DNA from: Clostridia bacterium
GTDB taxonomy: Bacteria > Bacillota > Sulfobacillia > SLMV01
DNA length: 34,921 bases
Assembly (NCBI GenBank): GCA_003563985.1
Contig: PWSR01000050.1
Location: 1 to 34,921 of the forward strand
Direction: 5' to 3'
A program made the position numbers and the translations under genes. Shown here in pieces: positions 16,442 to 24,396 of this stretch. Below the pieces are notes generated by a model. The model was not told where the DNA came from, did not search any database, and saw only the letters and a list, made by a program, of their open reading frames with translations. Numbering within the stretch: position 1 is the stretch's first letter; the number at the start of each line of letters is the position of its first letter.

Positions 16442-17571
16442 GAAATCACCTCGACCATGAATTCGGCCAGTTCGTCGGGATGGATCGCTTGCCCGTCGCT
16501 GCGGTTGTAGGCATAACAGGGATAATGTGGACCCAGGATCCGCTCCACTTCCCGCACCATCTGCCCCAGGTTCATCTCCGGGACGATGACCGGGGTTTCC
16601 CCGACGAGTTCGCGCACTGCGTCCGCCGGGAAGGGCCACAGGCTGCGCAATTTCAGAAGGGCGACGCGCAGCCCCCCCGGAGAATCGATCACCAGCTGCT
16701 CCGCGGTGCGGGCCGTGGCGCCGTAGGCAACCAGGATGACGTCGGGATCTTCGGGTCCGATCACCTCGTAGTCGGCGATCCGGTGAACGGCATTCTCCAC
16801 CTTATCGTGCAATCGGCGGATGGTCTTTCGGGCCTGCCCGGGGTCGGCGGAAGGATACCCGGTATCGTCGTGGGCGGAAGAATTGGCCCGCACCAGGTAT
16901 TCCGATCCGAAGGGAGGGAGCGGAATCGGCAGGCCGTCATCGCCGTCGGAATGCATCCGGAAATCCCGCGGATCGACCCCGGGATCGCGCCGGGTTATCG
17001 GGTTGGAATCCTCGGGTGGCACCAGGAGTATATCCTCGCGCATGTGCCCGACGATGGCATCGCTTAGGACCAGGACGGGATGACGATACTCCTCGGCGAG
17101 GTCGAAGGCGCGACGTGTGAGATCAAAGCACTCTTTCACCGAGGATGGCGCCAGCACAATGGCCGAATGGTCTCCGTGCGATCCCCAGCGAGCCATCATT
17201 ACGTCTGCCTGGGCCGGCTTGGTCGCCAGGCCCGTGCTCGGGCCGGATCGCTGCACATCGACTATGACGCACGGCACTTCGGCCATGATGGCCACCCCGA
17301 GGTTTTCCAGCATTAGGGACAATCCGGGGCCGCTGGTGGCGGTGAAACTCTTCGCACCGGCCAGGCTCGCCCCGACGATTGCCGCCATGCTGGCCAGCTC
17401 ATCTTCCATCTGCATGTACACGCCGCCGATGGCCGGAAGCCTTCGAGCAGCCATCTCGGCGATCTCCGACGATGGCGTTATGGGATAGCCTGCGAAGAAA
17501 CTGGCCCCGGCGGCCAGTGCCCCTTCCACCACCGCTTCATTTCCCTGAACGAACGTCCTCTTGTCGGACAA
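16438..17571 (-). CDS. korA: 2-oxoacid:ferredoxin oxidoreductase, alpha subunit
   Basis: A 377-residue alpha subunit with the N-terminal pyrimidine-binding domain (GYPITPSSEIAE at about 29-40, EDELASMAAIVGASLAGAKS, TSGPGLSLM) and the C-terminal domain II (VILVAYGATARTAEQLV, LRSLWPFP). The gamma domain is a separate gene, as in the Kor/Vor subtypes. I take TTG 17571 as start, with AGGGGGGTC about 8 nt upstream. It follows ymdB after 12 nt, so the two are probably co-transcribed. Substrate could be 2-oxoglutarate, branched-chain or other 2-oxoacids. The neighbouring ADP-forming acyl-CoA synthetase and dipeptidase favour amino-acid-derived 2-oxoacids (inference). Confidence 0.92.
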   Translation of the reverse strand: MSDKRTFVQGNEAVVEGALAAGASFFAGYPITPSSEIAEMAARRLPAIGGVYMQMEDELASMAAIVGASLAGAKSFTATSGPGLSLMLENLGVAIMAEVPCVIVDVQRSGPSTGLATKPAQADVMMARWGSHGDHSAIVLAPSSVKECFDLTRRAFDLAEEYRHPVLVLSDAIVGHMREDILLVPPEDSNPITRRDPGVDPRDFRMHSDGDDGLPIPLPPFGSEYLVRANSSAHDDTGYPSADPGQARKTIRRLHDKVENAVHRIADYEVIGPEDPDVILVAYGATARTAEQLVIDSPGGLRVALLKLRSLWPFPADAVRELVGETPVIVPEMNLGQMVREVERILGPHYPCYAYNRSDGQAIHPDELAEFMVEVIS

Positions 17572-17583
17572 TCTATGACCCCC

Positions 17584-18399
17584 CTATGGATCGTATCGAC
17601 GGTTGATTACTTCGATCTCCCGGAGAGAGCAGGCGTCGTCATCATCGCCCATGGTCAGTAGGGCCGCGTTCAGCATCCTCGGCCCGGAAGCAACCTTGAA
17701 TCGCGATGGGATCTGAGAGTAGAAGCGTTCCACGACGATATCGGCTTTAACCCCGATCACCCCATCCGCCGGACCGGTCATACCCAGGTCCGTCACGTAG
17801 GCCGTGCCTCGCGGTAACAACCGGGCATCATTGGTCTGCACGTGGGTATGCGTGCCGACCACGGCGGCCACCCTCCCGTCGAAGGCATGCCCGAAGGCGA
17901 TCTTCTCCGAGGTCGCCTCGCCGTGCAGATCCACCAGTATCGGCGTACCCGGAGCGCCTTCGAAATCCTGCAGAACCCGTTCCATGGCTCGGAAGGGACA
18001 GTCGAAATTGGTATTTATGAAGACCCGCCCGTGGAGGTTCACCACCATCACTTCTCGCCCGGAGCTGGTGTTGAACAAACCGTATCCGCGCCCGGGCGTT
18101 CCCGGTGGGTAATTCAACGGTCGGAGGATCCTGGGCTCGGTCGGGACATATTCCAGGGAACCCCGAACGTCCCAAACGTGATTTCCCGTGGTGATGACAT
18201 CCACCCCGGCGGCGAATAGTTCCCGCGCCGATTTTTCGCCGATCCCCACGCCCCCGGAGGCGTTCTCTCCGTTGGCAACCACCAGGGTAGTTGCGAACTC
18301 CCGGCGTATCCCCGGCAGCCGTTCTTTCAGCAAACGCCGACCCGATCGCCCCACCACGTCGCCGATGAATAGAATCCTCTCAGTGGCAGTCCCTGCCAT
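17584..18399 (-). CDS. ymdB: YmdB-family metallophosphoesterase (TIGR00282)
   Basis: A 271-residue binuclear-metal phosphoesterase of the YmdB family. The Bacillus member hydrolyses 2',3'-cyclic nucleotides and affects biofilm and RNA levels. The metal-site motifs are all present: FIGDVVGRSGR near the start, NGENASGG, TGNHVWD, DLHGEATSEK and GTHTHVQT. The ATG at 18399 follows GGGGGTATCGGG. As in many Gram-positive genomes it lies directly downstream of rny, but the usual companion spoVS is absent and the korABC operon follows instead. A hairpin with TTTT between rny and ymdB suggests partial separation of the two transcription units. Confidence 0.93.
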   Translation of the reverse strand: MAGTATERILFIGDVVGRSGRRLLKERLPGIRREFATTLVVANGENASGGVGIGEKSARELFAAGVDVITTGNHVWDVRGSLEYVPTEPRILRPLNYPPGTPGRGYGLFNTSSGREVMVVNLHGRVFINTNFDCPFRAMERVLQDFEGAPGTPILVDLHGEATSEKIAFGHAFDGRVAAVVGTHTHVQTNDARLLPRGTAYVTDLGMTGPADGVIGVKADIVVERFYSQIPSRFKVASGPRMLNAALLTMGDDDDACSLREIEVINRRYDP

Positions 18400-18453
18400 C
18401 CCGATACCCCCGTCCCCACCGATCTTTCGCCAAAGGAATGTAGTTTCCTCCGA

Positions 18454-18494
18454 AAATGCGCCGGGGCCCGCGGTACAAGCCCGCGCGCCCCGGC
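18454..18494 (-). terminator. Hairpin terminator after rny
   Basis: On the minus strand a GC-rich stem (arms 18487-18494 and 18460-18467, GCCGGGGC type, with additional inner pairing) is followed by GCATTTTC, just downstream of the rny stop. The weak T-run suggests partial termination before ymdB. Confidence 0.55.
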
Positions 18495-18518
18495 AACTTC
18501 GGCGAGTTCAACTGTCCA

Positions 18519-20060
18519 CTACTGAGCGTATTCTATTGCCCTGGTTTGGCGAATGACCGTGACTTTTACCTGTCCCGGGTACTCCACCTGTTCCTCGATA
18601 CTCTTGACGATCTCCCGCGCCAGGGCGTAGGCCTCTAGATCGTCGATCTCATCGGGTTTGACCATGATCCGGATCTCCCGGCCCGCCTGGATGGCGTAAC
18701 TCTCCTCGACCCCCTGGAAGGAGTCGGCGATGCCCTCCAGCTTGGAAAGGCGTTGGATGTAGGCCTCCAGGGTCTCGCGCCGCGCGCCGGGGCGCGCCGC
18801 GGAAAGGGCGTCGGCCGCGGTGATTAGGACAGCCTCGACGCTTTCGGCTTCGTAGTCTCCGTGATGGGAACTCATCCCGGCGACGATCTCGTCCTTTTCG
18901 CCGTAGCGACGGAGGAGATCGCGGCCGATATCGACGTGCGTTCCCTGTATCTCGTGGTCAACCGCTTTTCCGATGTCGTGTAGCAAGCCCGCACGCCGGG
19001 CGACGTTTGTGCTCACACCCAGTTCCGAGGCCATGACACCGGCCAGATGACTCACTTCCATCGAGTGCTGCAAGACGTTCTGGCCGTAACTGGAACGGAA
19101 CTTCAGCCGCCCCAACAATTCCGTAAGGCGGGGATGCAAACCGTGCACCCCGGCGTCGTAAGCCGCCTGCTGGCCGGTCTCGCGAATCTGTTCTTCGATC
19201 TCGCGGCCCACCTTCTCGTACATCTCCTCGATTCTGGCGGGATGTATCCGTCCGTCTGCGACCAATTTCAACAACGTGAGTCGAGCCTTCTCGCGGCGAA
19301 TGGGGTCGAAGCCGGAGATAACCACGGCTTCCGGCGTATCGTCGATGATGAGGTCGACGCCCGCGAGGCTTTCAAAGGCGCGAATATTACGCCCCTCGCG
19401 ACCGATAATTCGACCTTTCATGTCGTCACTGGGCAGCTCCACCACGGATACGGTGCTATCGCTGACCTGATCGGCGGCACTTCGTTGGATCGCGAGGGAG
19501 ATGATCTCCCGGGCCTTCTTCTGGGCGGTTTCCCGGGCCTCGGTCTCGATGTCGCGAGCCAATATCGCTGCCTCGCGCCGAGCCGTCTTCTCGATCTTGG
19601 CCATGACTTCCGCCCTGGCCTCCTCCCGGGTGAGCCCCGCGATGCGCTCCATCTCTCGCACGTGCTCATCCAAGACCCTCTGTGCCTCTGCCTCGATCTC
19701 TTCCACTTTTTCTTGGCGGGCCTTCAGAGCGTTCTCTCGCTCATCAAGCCCCTCGAGACGACGTTGAAGGGATTCCTCTCGGTTGGCTAACCTTCGCTCT
19801 ATCTCCTGGAACTCGGTCCGGCGTTCGCGCACTTCGTCCTCGAACTCGGACCGCATGGCGTGAATTTCCTCTTTCGCCTGCAGCGCAGATTCCTTCTGCT
19901 TGCGCTCGGCCTCCTTGCTCGCATCGTTGAGGATGCGAACCGCTTCGCGCTCGGCGGAGCCGATCCGCGCTTCCGCGACGGACTTGCGCAAGAGAAAACC
20001 GACGATTAAACATATGATTCCTACGGCCGCTGCAACGGCGATCGCTTGCCCTAGGGTCAA
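18519..20060 (-). CDS. rny: Ribonuclease Y
   Basis: RNase Y is the membrane-anchored endoribonuclease that initiates mRNA turnover in many Gram-positive bacteria. The 513-residue product has an N-terminal membrane helix (about 4-24), a long charged coiled coil (about 30-165), a KH domain with [15 protein letters not shown], and an HD domain with [23 protein letters not shown] and SSHHGD. The TTG start at 20060 follows GGAGGTG by about 10 nt, and an in-frame TGA lies 6 bases upstream, so no longer start is possible. The gene stands 53 nt downstream of an intrinsic terminator, and I see no promoter in between. Its expression therefore seems to depend on read-through (see the structured RNA entry). 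Confidence 0.96.
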   Translation of the reverse strand: MTLGQAIAVAAAVGIICLIVGFLLRKSVAEARIGSAEREAVRILNDASKEAERKQKESALQAKEEIHAMRSEFEDEVRERRTEFQEIERRLANREESLQRRLEGLDERENALKARQEKVEEIEAEAQRVLDEHVREMERIAGLTREEARAEVMAKIEKTARREAAILARDIETEARETAQKKAREIISLAIQRSAADQVSDSTVSVVELPSDDMKGRIIGREGRNIRAFESLAGVDLIIDDTPEAVVISGFDPIRREKARLTLLKLVADGRIHPARIEEMYEKVGREIEEQIRETGQQAAYDAGVHGLHPRLTELLGRLKFRSSYGQNVLQHSMEVSHLAGVMASELGVSTNVARRAGLLHDIGKAVDHEIQGTHVDIGRDLLRRYGEKDEIVAGMSSHHGDYEAESVEAVLITAADALSAARPGARRETLEAYIQRLSKLEGIADSFQGVEESYAIQAGREIRIMVKPDEIDDLEAYALAREIVKSIEEQVEYPGQVKVTVIRQTRAIEYAQ

Positions 20061-20113
20061 AGGTCACACACCTCCATCCTTGGGATGATGGCGTACCTGT
20101 TCTTGAATCAGAC

Positions 20114-20141
20114 AAAAAAAGCCGAGTCCATGGGACTCGGC
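20114..20141 (-). terminator. Rho-independent terminator ahead of rny
   Basis: Perfect stem GCCGAGTCC/GGACTCGGC (20121-20141) followed on the minus strand by seven T (20114-20120). It is a textbook intrinsic terminator, placed between the structured RNA and rny. Confidence 0.92.
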
Positions 20142-20315
20142 CTGTGAACCTACCACAGCGCGTACGGCTCGCACGTTCCCCCGTGGGGGCGAATCGGTTG
20201 TAATCCCCATTTACTCCTTAACGACCGCGGACCGGCTGTCCCGCCGATGTTGCTGGGCATTTTACCGAACATATCTAAAACCGTGCACCGGTAGAATTCA
20301 GAACAGGTGATTCCC
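20114..20315 (-). ncRNA. Structured small RNA or regulatory leader ahead of rny (unidentified class)
   Basis: A near-consensus promoter (20322-20351) should start a transcript near 20315 that ends at the terminator at 20114-20141, about 200 nt. Its two ends can pair in a long helix. On the minus strand CCUGU (20303-20307) pairs with ACAGG (20141-20145), GAAU-CUACC (20290-20299) pairs with GGUAG-GUUC (20146-20154), and the helix continues with GUGC/CGG against CCG/GCGC (about 20281-20288 with 20157-20168). The interior holds at least two further hairpins, including a C-rich/G-rich one near 20177-20190. Size and long closing helix are compatible with 6S RNA. The position 53 nt before rny, with no other promoter, is equally compatible with a terminating riboswitch-like leader. 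I recognise no known riboswitch core. Confidence 0.6.
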
Positions 20316-20321
20316 ACGCAA

Positions 20322-20351
20322 ATTTTATCGGTCATCGGTACCCGGTGTCAA
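20322..20351 (-). promoter_or_regulatory. Promoter of the structured RNA (and rny)
   Basis: Minus-strand TTGACA (20346-20351), 18-bp spacer, TAAAAT (20322-20327). The -35 is a perfect consensus and the -10 matches 5 of 6. It lies in the recX-rny intergenic region. Confidence 0.75.
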
Positions 20352-20384
20352 GAAACGCAGCCGCGATGGCGCGGGCATCGCGGG

Positions 20385-20870
20385 TTATCGTGAATCTTCG
20401 GCATCTCGCATGACCCGGCGAATGACCCCGTCGGGAAACCCCCGGCCCTTCAAGAAACGATAATGCCGGGCCGCCACCTTGGGATCGGCGCGCAACACAT
20501 CGGGGTCCACCCCCCGTCCCCGCAGGGCATTTCGCGCCATGGCATCCTCGAGATCCGACGTCAATTCTTCGTCGACGATCCTGCGGGCCAACTCATCTTC
20601 GACACCCCGGTGCCGGAGGTCCCGGATCACCTTGGCCCGACCCGCGGGCTTTCGGGTCAACACGTGTTCTACGTACCGGCGGACATAGGACTCATCGTCG
20701 ACCAGGCGCAGTTCGATGAGTCGCGCCGCCGCGTCATCGACCGTCTCCCGTGCGTAACCCCGGGAGACGAGGCGATCGCGCAGCGCATTCAGGGGATAGT
20801 CCCGTCGCGTCAGAAGCCGAAAACAGTAGGCCAGCGCCTCCTTGACCGGATCCTGTCGGATATCGGACAC
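20385..20870 (-). CDS. recX: Recombination regulator RecX
   Basis: RecX binds RecA filaments and limits their activity. The 161-residue product shows the three-repeat helical RecX pattern: AYCFRLLTRRDYPLNALRDRL at the N-terminus, then LVDDESYVRRYVEH and a C-terminal HYRFLKGRGFPDGVIRRVM. The ATG at 20870 lies 3 nt after the recA stop, so it is co-transcribed with recA and the LexA-controlled thpR. Length is normal for the family. Confidence 0.93.
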   Translation of the reverse strand: MSDIRQDPVKEALAYCFRLLTRRDYPLNALRDRLVSRGYARETVDDAAARLIELRLVDDESYVRRYVEHVLTRKPAGRAKVIRDLRHRGVEDELARRIVDEELTSDLEDAMARNALRGRGVDPDVLRADPKVAARHYRFLKGRGFPDGVIRRVMRDAEDSR

Positions 20871-20873
20871 GGG

Positions 20874-21893
20874 TTAGCTCTCCTCCTCGTGCTCGGGTCG
20901 CAGCCGACGCTCCAATCCGACCTTCTCCAAAATAGCCTTCTCCAGCGTTTCCTTTTCCTCCGGGTTTTCCGATAGCCAGGCCTTCGCCTTTTCCCGTCCC
21001 TGGCCCATCCGTTCCTCGCCCAGGGAGTACCAGGCTCCGGCCCGGGTAACGATCTCGTGTTCCACGCCCAGGTCCAGCAAATCACCTTCCCGGGAGATAC
21101 CGGTACCATACATCAGGTCGAATTCCGCCTGCCGGAAGGGCGGCGCCACCTTGTTCTTCAGTACCCGGGCCCGCACCTTGATACCCAAACTGGTACTTCC
21201 ATCCCGCAGGGATTCGATCCGGCGCACATCGATGCGCACCGAAGAGTAGAACTTCAGGGCGCGACCACCCGGGGTTACCTCCGGACTGCCGAACATCACG
21301 CCGACCTTCTCGCGGATCTGGTTGATGAAGATAACGATCCCGCGGGACTTGGAAATTGCCCCGCTCAGCTTCCGCATGGCCTGGGACATCAACCGAGCCT
21401 GGAGGCCAACGTGGCTATCCCCCATCTCCCCTTCGATCTCGGCCCGCGGCACCAGCGCGGCGACGGAATCGATGATCACGACATCCACGGCGCTGCTGCG
21501 CACCAGGGCCTCTGCGATGTCCAGCGCCTGCTCTCCCGTGTCCGGTTGGGATATGAGAAGGTTGTCCACGTCGACGCCAATCCGGCGCGCGTAGCTGGCA
21601 TCCAGTGCGTGTTCTGCATCGATGAATGCGGCAAAGCCACCGTGCCGCTGCGCCTCGGCAGCCACGTGCAGAGCAACCGTCGTCTTACCCGAAGCTTCCG
21701 GACCGTATATCTCCACGACGCGGCCCCGGGGAAGTCCCCCGACTCCCAGTGCAATGTCCAGGGATAGGCACCCGGTGGGAATCACTTCGACGTCTCGGTA
21801 CGCCTTCGATTCCCCGAGTTTCATGATGGCGCCCTTGCCGAACTGTCGTTCGATTTGCGAAATCGCCATATCCAGAGCTTTTTCCCGCTCCAA
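20874..21893 (-). CDS. recA: Recombinase RecA
   Basis: RecA forms filaments on single-stranded DNA, catalyses strand exchange and triggers LexA self-cleavage. The 339-residue product has Walker [10 protein letters not shown], Walker [16 protein letters not shown], the loop [14 protein letters not shown] and the [16 protein letters not shown] motif. I place the start at TTG 21893, because AGGAGG ends 8-9 nt upstream. The in-frame GTG at 21902 overlaps that ribosome site and is unlikely. The gene lies 47 nt downstream of thpR and 3 nt before recX. No separate promoter is evident in the thpR-recA gap, so the LexA box upstream of thpR probably governs recA. Confidence 0.97.
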   Translation of the reverse strand: MEREKALDMAISQIERQFGKGAIMKLGESKAYRDVEVIPTGCLSLDIALGVGGLPRGRVVEIYGPEASGKTTVALHVAAEAQRHGGFAAFIDAEHALDASYARRIGVDVDNLLISQPDTGEQALDIAEALVRSSAVDVVIIDSVAALVPRAEIEGEMGDSHVGLQARLMSQAMRKLSGAISKSRGIVIFINQIREKVGVMFGSPEVTPGGRALKFYSSVRIDVRRIESLRDGSTSLGIKVRARVLKNKVAPPFRQAEFDLMYGTGISREGDLLDLGVEHEIVTRAGAWYSLGEERMGQGREKAKAWLSENPEEKETLEKAILEKVGLERRLRPEHEEES

Positions 21894-21940
21894 TGGGAAC
21901 ACCTCCTAGGTGGCATAATATACCAATTCTTTCCCGCCGA

Positions 21941-22507
21941 CTACCCGAACCCCAGGGATAGCTTCTCCATAACGGTGTAGGTCGGAGCACCTCGGCTCAA
22001 CTGGCTCCGAATCAGCAGTACCTCCTCCACGGGATCGATCCCCCACAACCTATCCGCGTGGGACGACACGATTTCCGATACGTCCGCCGGTTCTCCGCGG
22101 AACCGTCCCACGGTGACGTGGGGGTGAAAGGATCGATCGTCCTTTCGGAGGCCGTATTTCTGCGTCAATACCTCCACCAGGCCTTCGGCGAGATTTGTCA
22201 GACGATCCGCACCGTCCGATACCCCGCCCCACAAAACCCTCGCCCGTTGGGGCGTCGGGAAGGCTCCGGCTCCCTCTACCCGCATCTGGAAGGGAGATTC
22301 CGCCGCGGTTACTTCGCGGAGATCCCGGGCCATCGGTTTCACGAGGTCGGGATCCGTGTCCCCCAGAAACACCAGGGTTAGATGACGCCGCCCGTGGGCC
22401 ACGGGCCGAAAGGTTCTCCCCCACCCTCGACTCGCCGCTGCGGTGAGTTCATCGAGTCTTGCATCGGTATCCCGCCGGAGATCCGCGGCGATAAATAGAC
22501 GATACAT
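21941..22507 (-). CDS. thpR: RNA 2',3'-cyclic phosphodiesterase (LigT/ThpR)
   Basis: A 188-residue protein of the 2H phosphoesterase family, which opens 2',3'-cyclic phosphates at RNA ends (older name 2'-5' RNA ligase). Both catalytic HxT motifs are present: HLT at 42-44 (RHLTLVFLG) and HVT at 130-132 (FHPHVTVGRF). The opening MYRLFIAADL matches the family's RLFIAIDL. The ATG at 22507 has GGTGGAGG 8 nt upstream. It is the first gene of the thpR-recA-recX operon, downstream of cinA, and its promoter carries a perfect LexA box, so an RNA-end enzyme is placed in the SOS response here. Confidence 0.93.
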   Translation of the reverse strand: MYRLFIAADLRRDTDARLDELTAAASRGWGRTFRPVAHGRRHLTLVFLGDTDPDLVKPMARDLREVTAAESPFQMRVEGAGAFPTPQRARVLWGGVSDGADRLTNLAEGLVEVLTQKYGLRKDDRSFHPHVTVGRFRGEPADVSEIVSSHADRLWGIDPVEEVLLIRSQLSRGAPTYTVMEKLSLGFG

Positions 22508-22524
22508 TGTGTACCTCCACCCCG

Positions 22525-22553
22525 AGTATCATCGAACATGTGTTCGCCGTCAA
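22525..22553 (-). promoter_or_regulatory. Promoter of thpR-recA-recX
   Basis: Minus-strand TTGACG (22548-22553), 17-bp spacer, GATACT (22525-22530). The -35 overlaps the cinA stop codon region. The spacer contains the LexA box. Confidence 0.75.
22533..22546. promoter_or_regulatory. LexA (SOS) box of thpR-recA-recX
   Basis: CGAACATGTGTTCG fits the Gram-positive LexA consensus CGAACRNRYGTTYG at every position. It lies inside the promoter spacer, so bound LexA would block RNA polymerase until RecA-stimulated cleavage. The LexA gene itself is not in this window. Confidence 0.88.
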
Positions 22554-23797
22554 GACGATCTCGACAAACGACGCCTCAAGCCCACCAGGGCATATATCGC
22601 GCTCCTCCGGCGAACCCCGGCCCGGTCACCGGTAAAGAAATGCCCCTCGGTCTCGGTTCCCCATGGGCCACTAAAGCCGAAACATACCGTGCCCACGGGT
22701 TTCTCCTCGGTCCCCCCTCCGGGTCCCGCGACACCGGTGACGGAGATCCCGATGTCGGCACCGAGGACGTCCCGTGCCCCCTCGGCCATGGCCCCGGCCA
22801 CGGGTTCGCTTACCGCACCCCATTCGATCATCAGGGATTGGGGTACGCCGAGGAGATCCTCCTTGGCCGCGTTGGAATAGGAGACGATGGCCCCGAGGAA
22901 GTAGTCTGAGGCGCCCGCAGCATCGGTCAACATACCCGACAGGGATCCACCGGTACAGGATTCCGCCAGGGCAATGGTCAGGCCTCGTTCGCGCAAGTCT
23001 CTTCCGACGGAGGCCGATAGTGAATCTCCGTCGTATCCGTAGATGTATTCCCCGATCCGGCGGCCGATCTCCCCCTGGAGAGCTACGAAGGTCTCGTTCG
23101 CCTCCTCGGCATCCGCAGCCCGAGTCGTCAGGCGCACCCGCACGGTGCCGGTCCCGGAATAGAGGGCGATGGTCGGCTGGGTCTGGGCATCGATGAGGTC
23201 CGCCAGCTTGTCCGCAACGGTGGACTCTCCGATGCCGGCGGTGAGTATTTCCCGCGAAAAGAGGCGAGTTTCCGGAATGAGATCTCGGGATCGCAGGAGG
23301 GGTAACAGGGCTTCTTCGAACATCGCTCGCAGTTCTCCCGGCGGCCCGGGTAGGCAGGCCACCGAACCCACATCGTCGGCCAGGTAGAACCCCGGGGCGG
23401 TGCCGCGATGGTTCTCGAGGGCGATGGCGCCCTCGGGCATCTGGGCCTGGCTCTCGTTGTTCGCCGTCATCTCTACGGTTCTGTTGCAAAAGTACGTTCG
23501 AATGCGGTCGAGCAAATCCGGATCCGTAACCAGGGGTCGCCCCCAGGCCGCCGCCGTCGCCTCCCGGGAGATGTCATCCGCCGTGGGACCCAGTCCACCG
23601 GTAACGAGGAGCAAATCGGATCGCTCCCGGCCAACGGAAAGGGTCTCGCATAGCCGCGCGAAATTGTCGCCGACGGTGATGTGGTGATAGACGTCGATAC
23701 CCAGCTCGGCACACCGGCTCGATAGGTAATGGGCATTGGTATTGAGAACTTCGCCCAAGAGGAGTTCTGTTCCCACCGCTATGATTTCTGCTCTCAT
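22550..23797 (-). CDS. cinA: CinA, nicotinamide-nucleotide amidase / competence-damage protein
   Basis: A full-length, 415-residue CinA. The N-terminal molybdopterin-binding-like domain (AVGTELLLGEVLNTNAHYLS, VTGGLGPTADDISRE, LPGPPGE) has ADP-ribose pyrophosphatase activity in studied members. The C-terminal PncC domain (LAESCTGGSLSGML, SVTGVAGPGGG, GTVCFGF) deamidates nicotinamide mononucleotide in NAD salvage. I start at ATG 23797, where the MRAEIIAVGTELL family opening begins and GGAGG lies 11 nt upstream; an ATG at 23815 is the alternative. It precedes thpR-recA as in many Gram-positive genomes. The pgsA gene often found just upstream is missing. Confidence 0.95.
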   Translation of the reverse strand: MRAEIIAVGTELLLGEVLNTNAHYLSSRCAELGIDVYHHITVGDNFARLCETLSVGRERSDLLLVTGGLGPTADDISREATAAAWGRPLVTDPDLLDRIRTYFCNRTVEMTANNESQAQMPEGAIALENHRGTAPGFYLADDVGSVACLPGPPGELRAMFEEALLPLLRSRDLIPETRLFSREILTAGIGESTVADKLADLIDAQTQPTIALYSGTGTVRVRLTTRAADAEEANETFVALQGEIGRRIGEYIYGYDGDSLSASVGRDLRERGLTIALAESCTGGSLSGMLTDAAGASDYFLGAIVSYSNAAKEDLLGVPQSLMIEWGAVSEPVAGAMAEGARDVLGADIGISVTGVAGPGGGTEEKPVGTVCFGFSGPWGTETEGHFFTGDRAGVRRRSAIYALVGLRRRLSRSS

Positions 23798-24099
23798 GGA
23801 ATTCCCGGCCTCCATCGGGCGATCCGAAATGCAGCTTGCGATCACCCTCCGTCCCGCGGCCGGGAAATGATCTCTCCTGTCCGCCCAGTTGTGGTGACAT
23901 GCACCGGGCTCGTCCGGGACGGGGTCTCGATCCGGAGGGAAACTGACCATCCCCCGTCGACACCCATCCCTAGCATACCAGAGCTACGCCCGGGGACGTA
24001 CACCCAGACCCAGAGGAAACGGGCCCCGGGATATCCCGGGACCCGCGCATCCCCCTCGGGGGATCTTACACGCACTTGAGATGAAACCGTCTACGTCTT
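23798..24099. other. Intergenic region between the b5-like gene and cinA
   Basis: About 300 bases with no convincing gene. It holds the strong hairpin annotated at 24014-24045 and a shorter C-rich/G-rich hairpin around 24050-24062. A cinA promoter should lie here. A TATGCT on the minus strand (23973-23978) could be a -10 box, but no good -35 accompanies it. Confidence 0.45.
24014..24045 (-). terminator. Probable terminator of the mini-ferritin/b5 operon
   Basis: Near-perfect palindrome GGGCCCCGGG-ATAT-CCCGGGACCC-like (24021-24044). On the minus strand it is followed by GTTTCCTCT. The stem is very stable and the T-run weak. It lies about 55 nt after the b5-like stop. Confidence 0.55.
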
Positions 24100-24333
24100 C
24101 TATTCTTCGAGGGTCCCGACTACCGGGAAACGCTCCACCAGGTCCATCCCGTGGGGTGCCGCCTTCATTGCTTCCGTGAGATCCCTACCCACCGGATGGG
24201 TCACCTGGTGTCGCCCGTCCCGCCAATGGGAGCTGGCGCTCACATCGTAAACCTTTCCGTCCACGGCGACGCACGCGGGCCGACCCTCTTTTCCATCGCA
24301 TCGGGCGAGTTCCTCGGGTGTGACCACTTTCAC
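24100..24333 (-). CDS. Small cytochrome b5-like haem-binding protein
   Basis: A 77-residue stand-alone cytochrome b5-like domain. Visible landmarks are TPEELARCDGKEGRPACVAV, DGKVYDVS, HWRDGRHQVTHPVGRDLTEAM and APHG, followed by a VVGTL ending. This is the pattern of the small bacterial Cyt-b5 family; H42 or H46 and H61 are the likely haem ligands (inference). The GTG at 24333 has GGAGGTG 6-8 nt upstream, better than the GTG at 24342. It lies directly downstream of a Dps-like mini-ferritin, with only a hairpin between them, so the two are probably co-expressed. It has no signal peptide or membrane helix. It may carry electrons or haem for the ferritin-like protein. Confidence 0.85.
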   Translation of the reverse strand: MKVVTPEELARCDGKEGRPACVAVDGKVYDVSASSHWRDGRHQVTHPVGRDLTEAMKAAPHGMDLVERFPVVGTLEE

Positions 24334-24353
24334 GGAATCCACCTCCCCGATAG

Positions 24354-24384
24354 GGGGAGGGAAGCCATCGCCGCCTCCCTCCCC
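24354..24384 (-). repeat. Intra-operon hairpin between mini-ferritin and b5-like genes
   Basis: Perfect 9-bp arms GGGGAGGGA (24354-24362) and TCCCTCCCC (24376-24384), 13-nt loop, no T-run. It may stabilise the upstream mRNA 3' end or tune the ratio of the two products; neither role is shown. Confidence 0.5.
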
Positions 24385-24396
24385 GTATCCACATCG

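Noticed and set aside
20267-20280. CGAACATATC as a third LexA box
   Set aside because: Only one half-site is present; the second half (GTTCG) is missing.
20150-20335. 61-residue minus-strand open frame between recX and rny
   Set aside because: It overlaps the structured RNA and its -10 box, has no ribosome site and no family resemblance.
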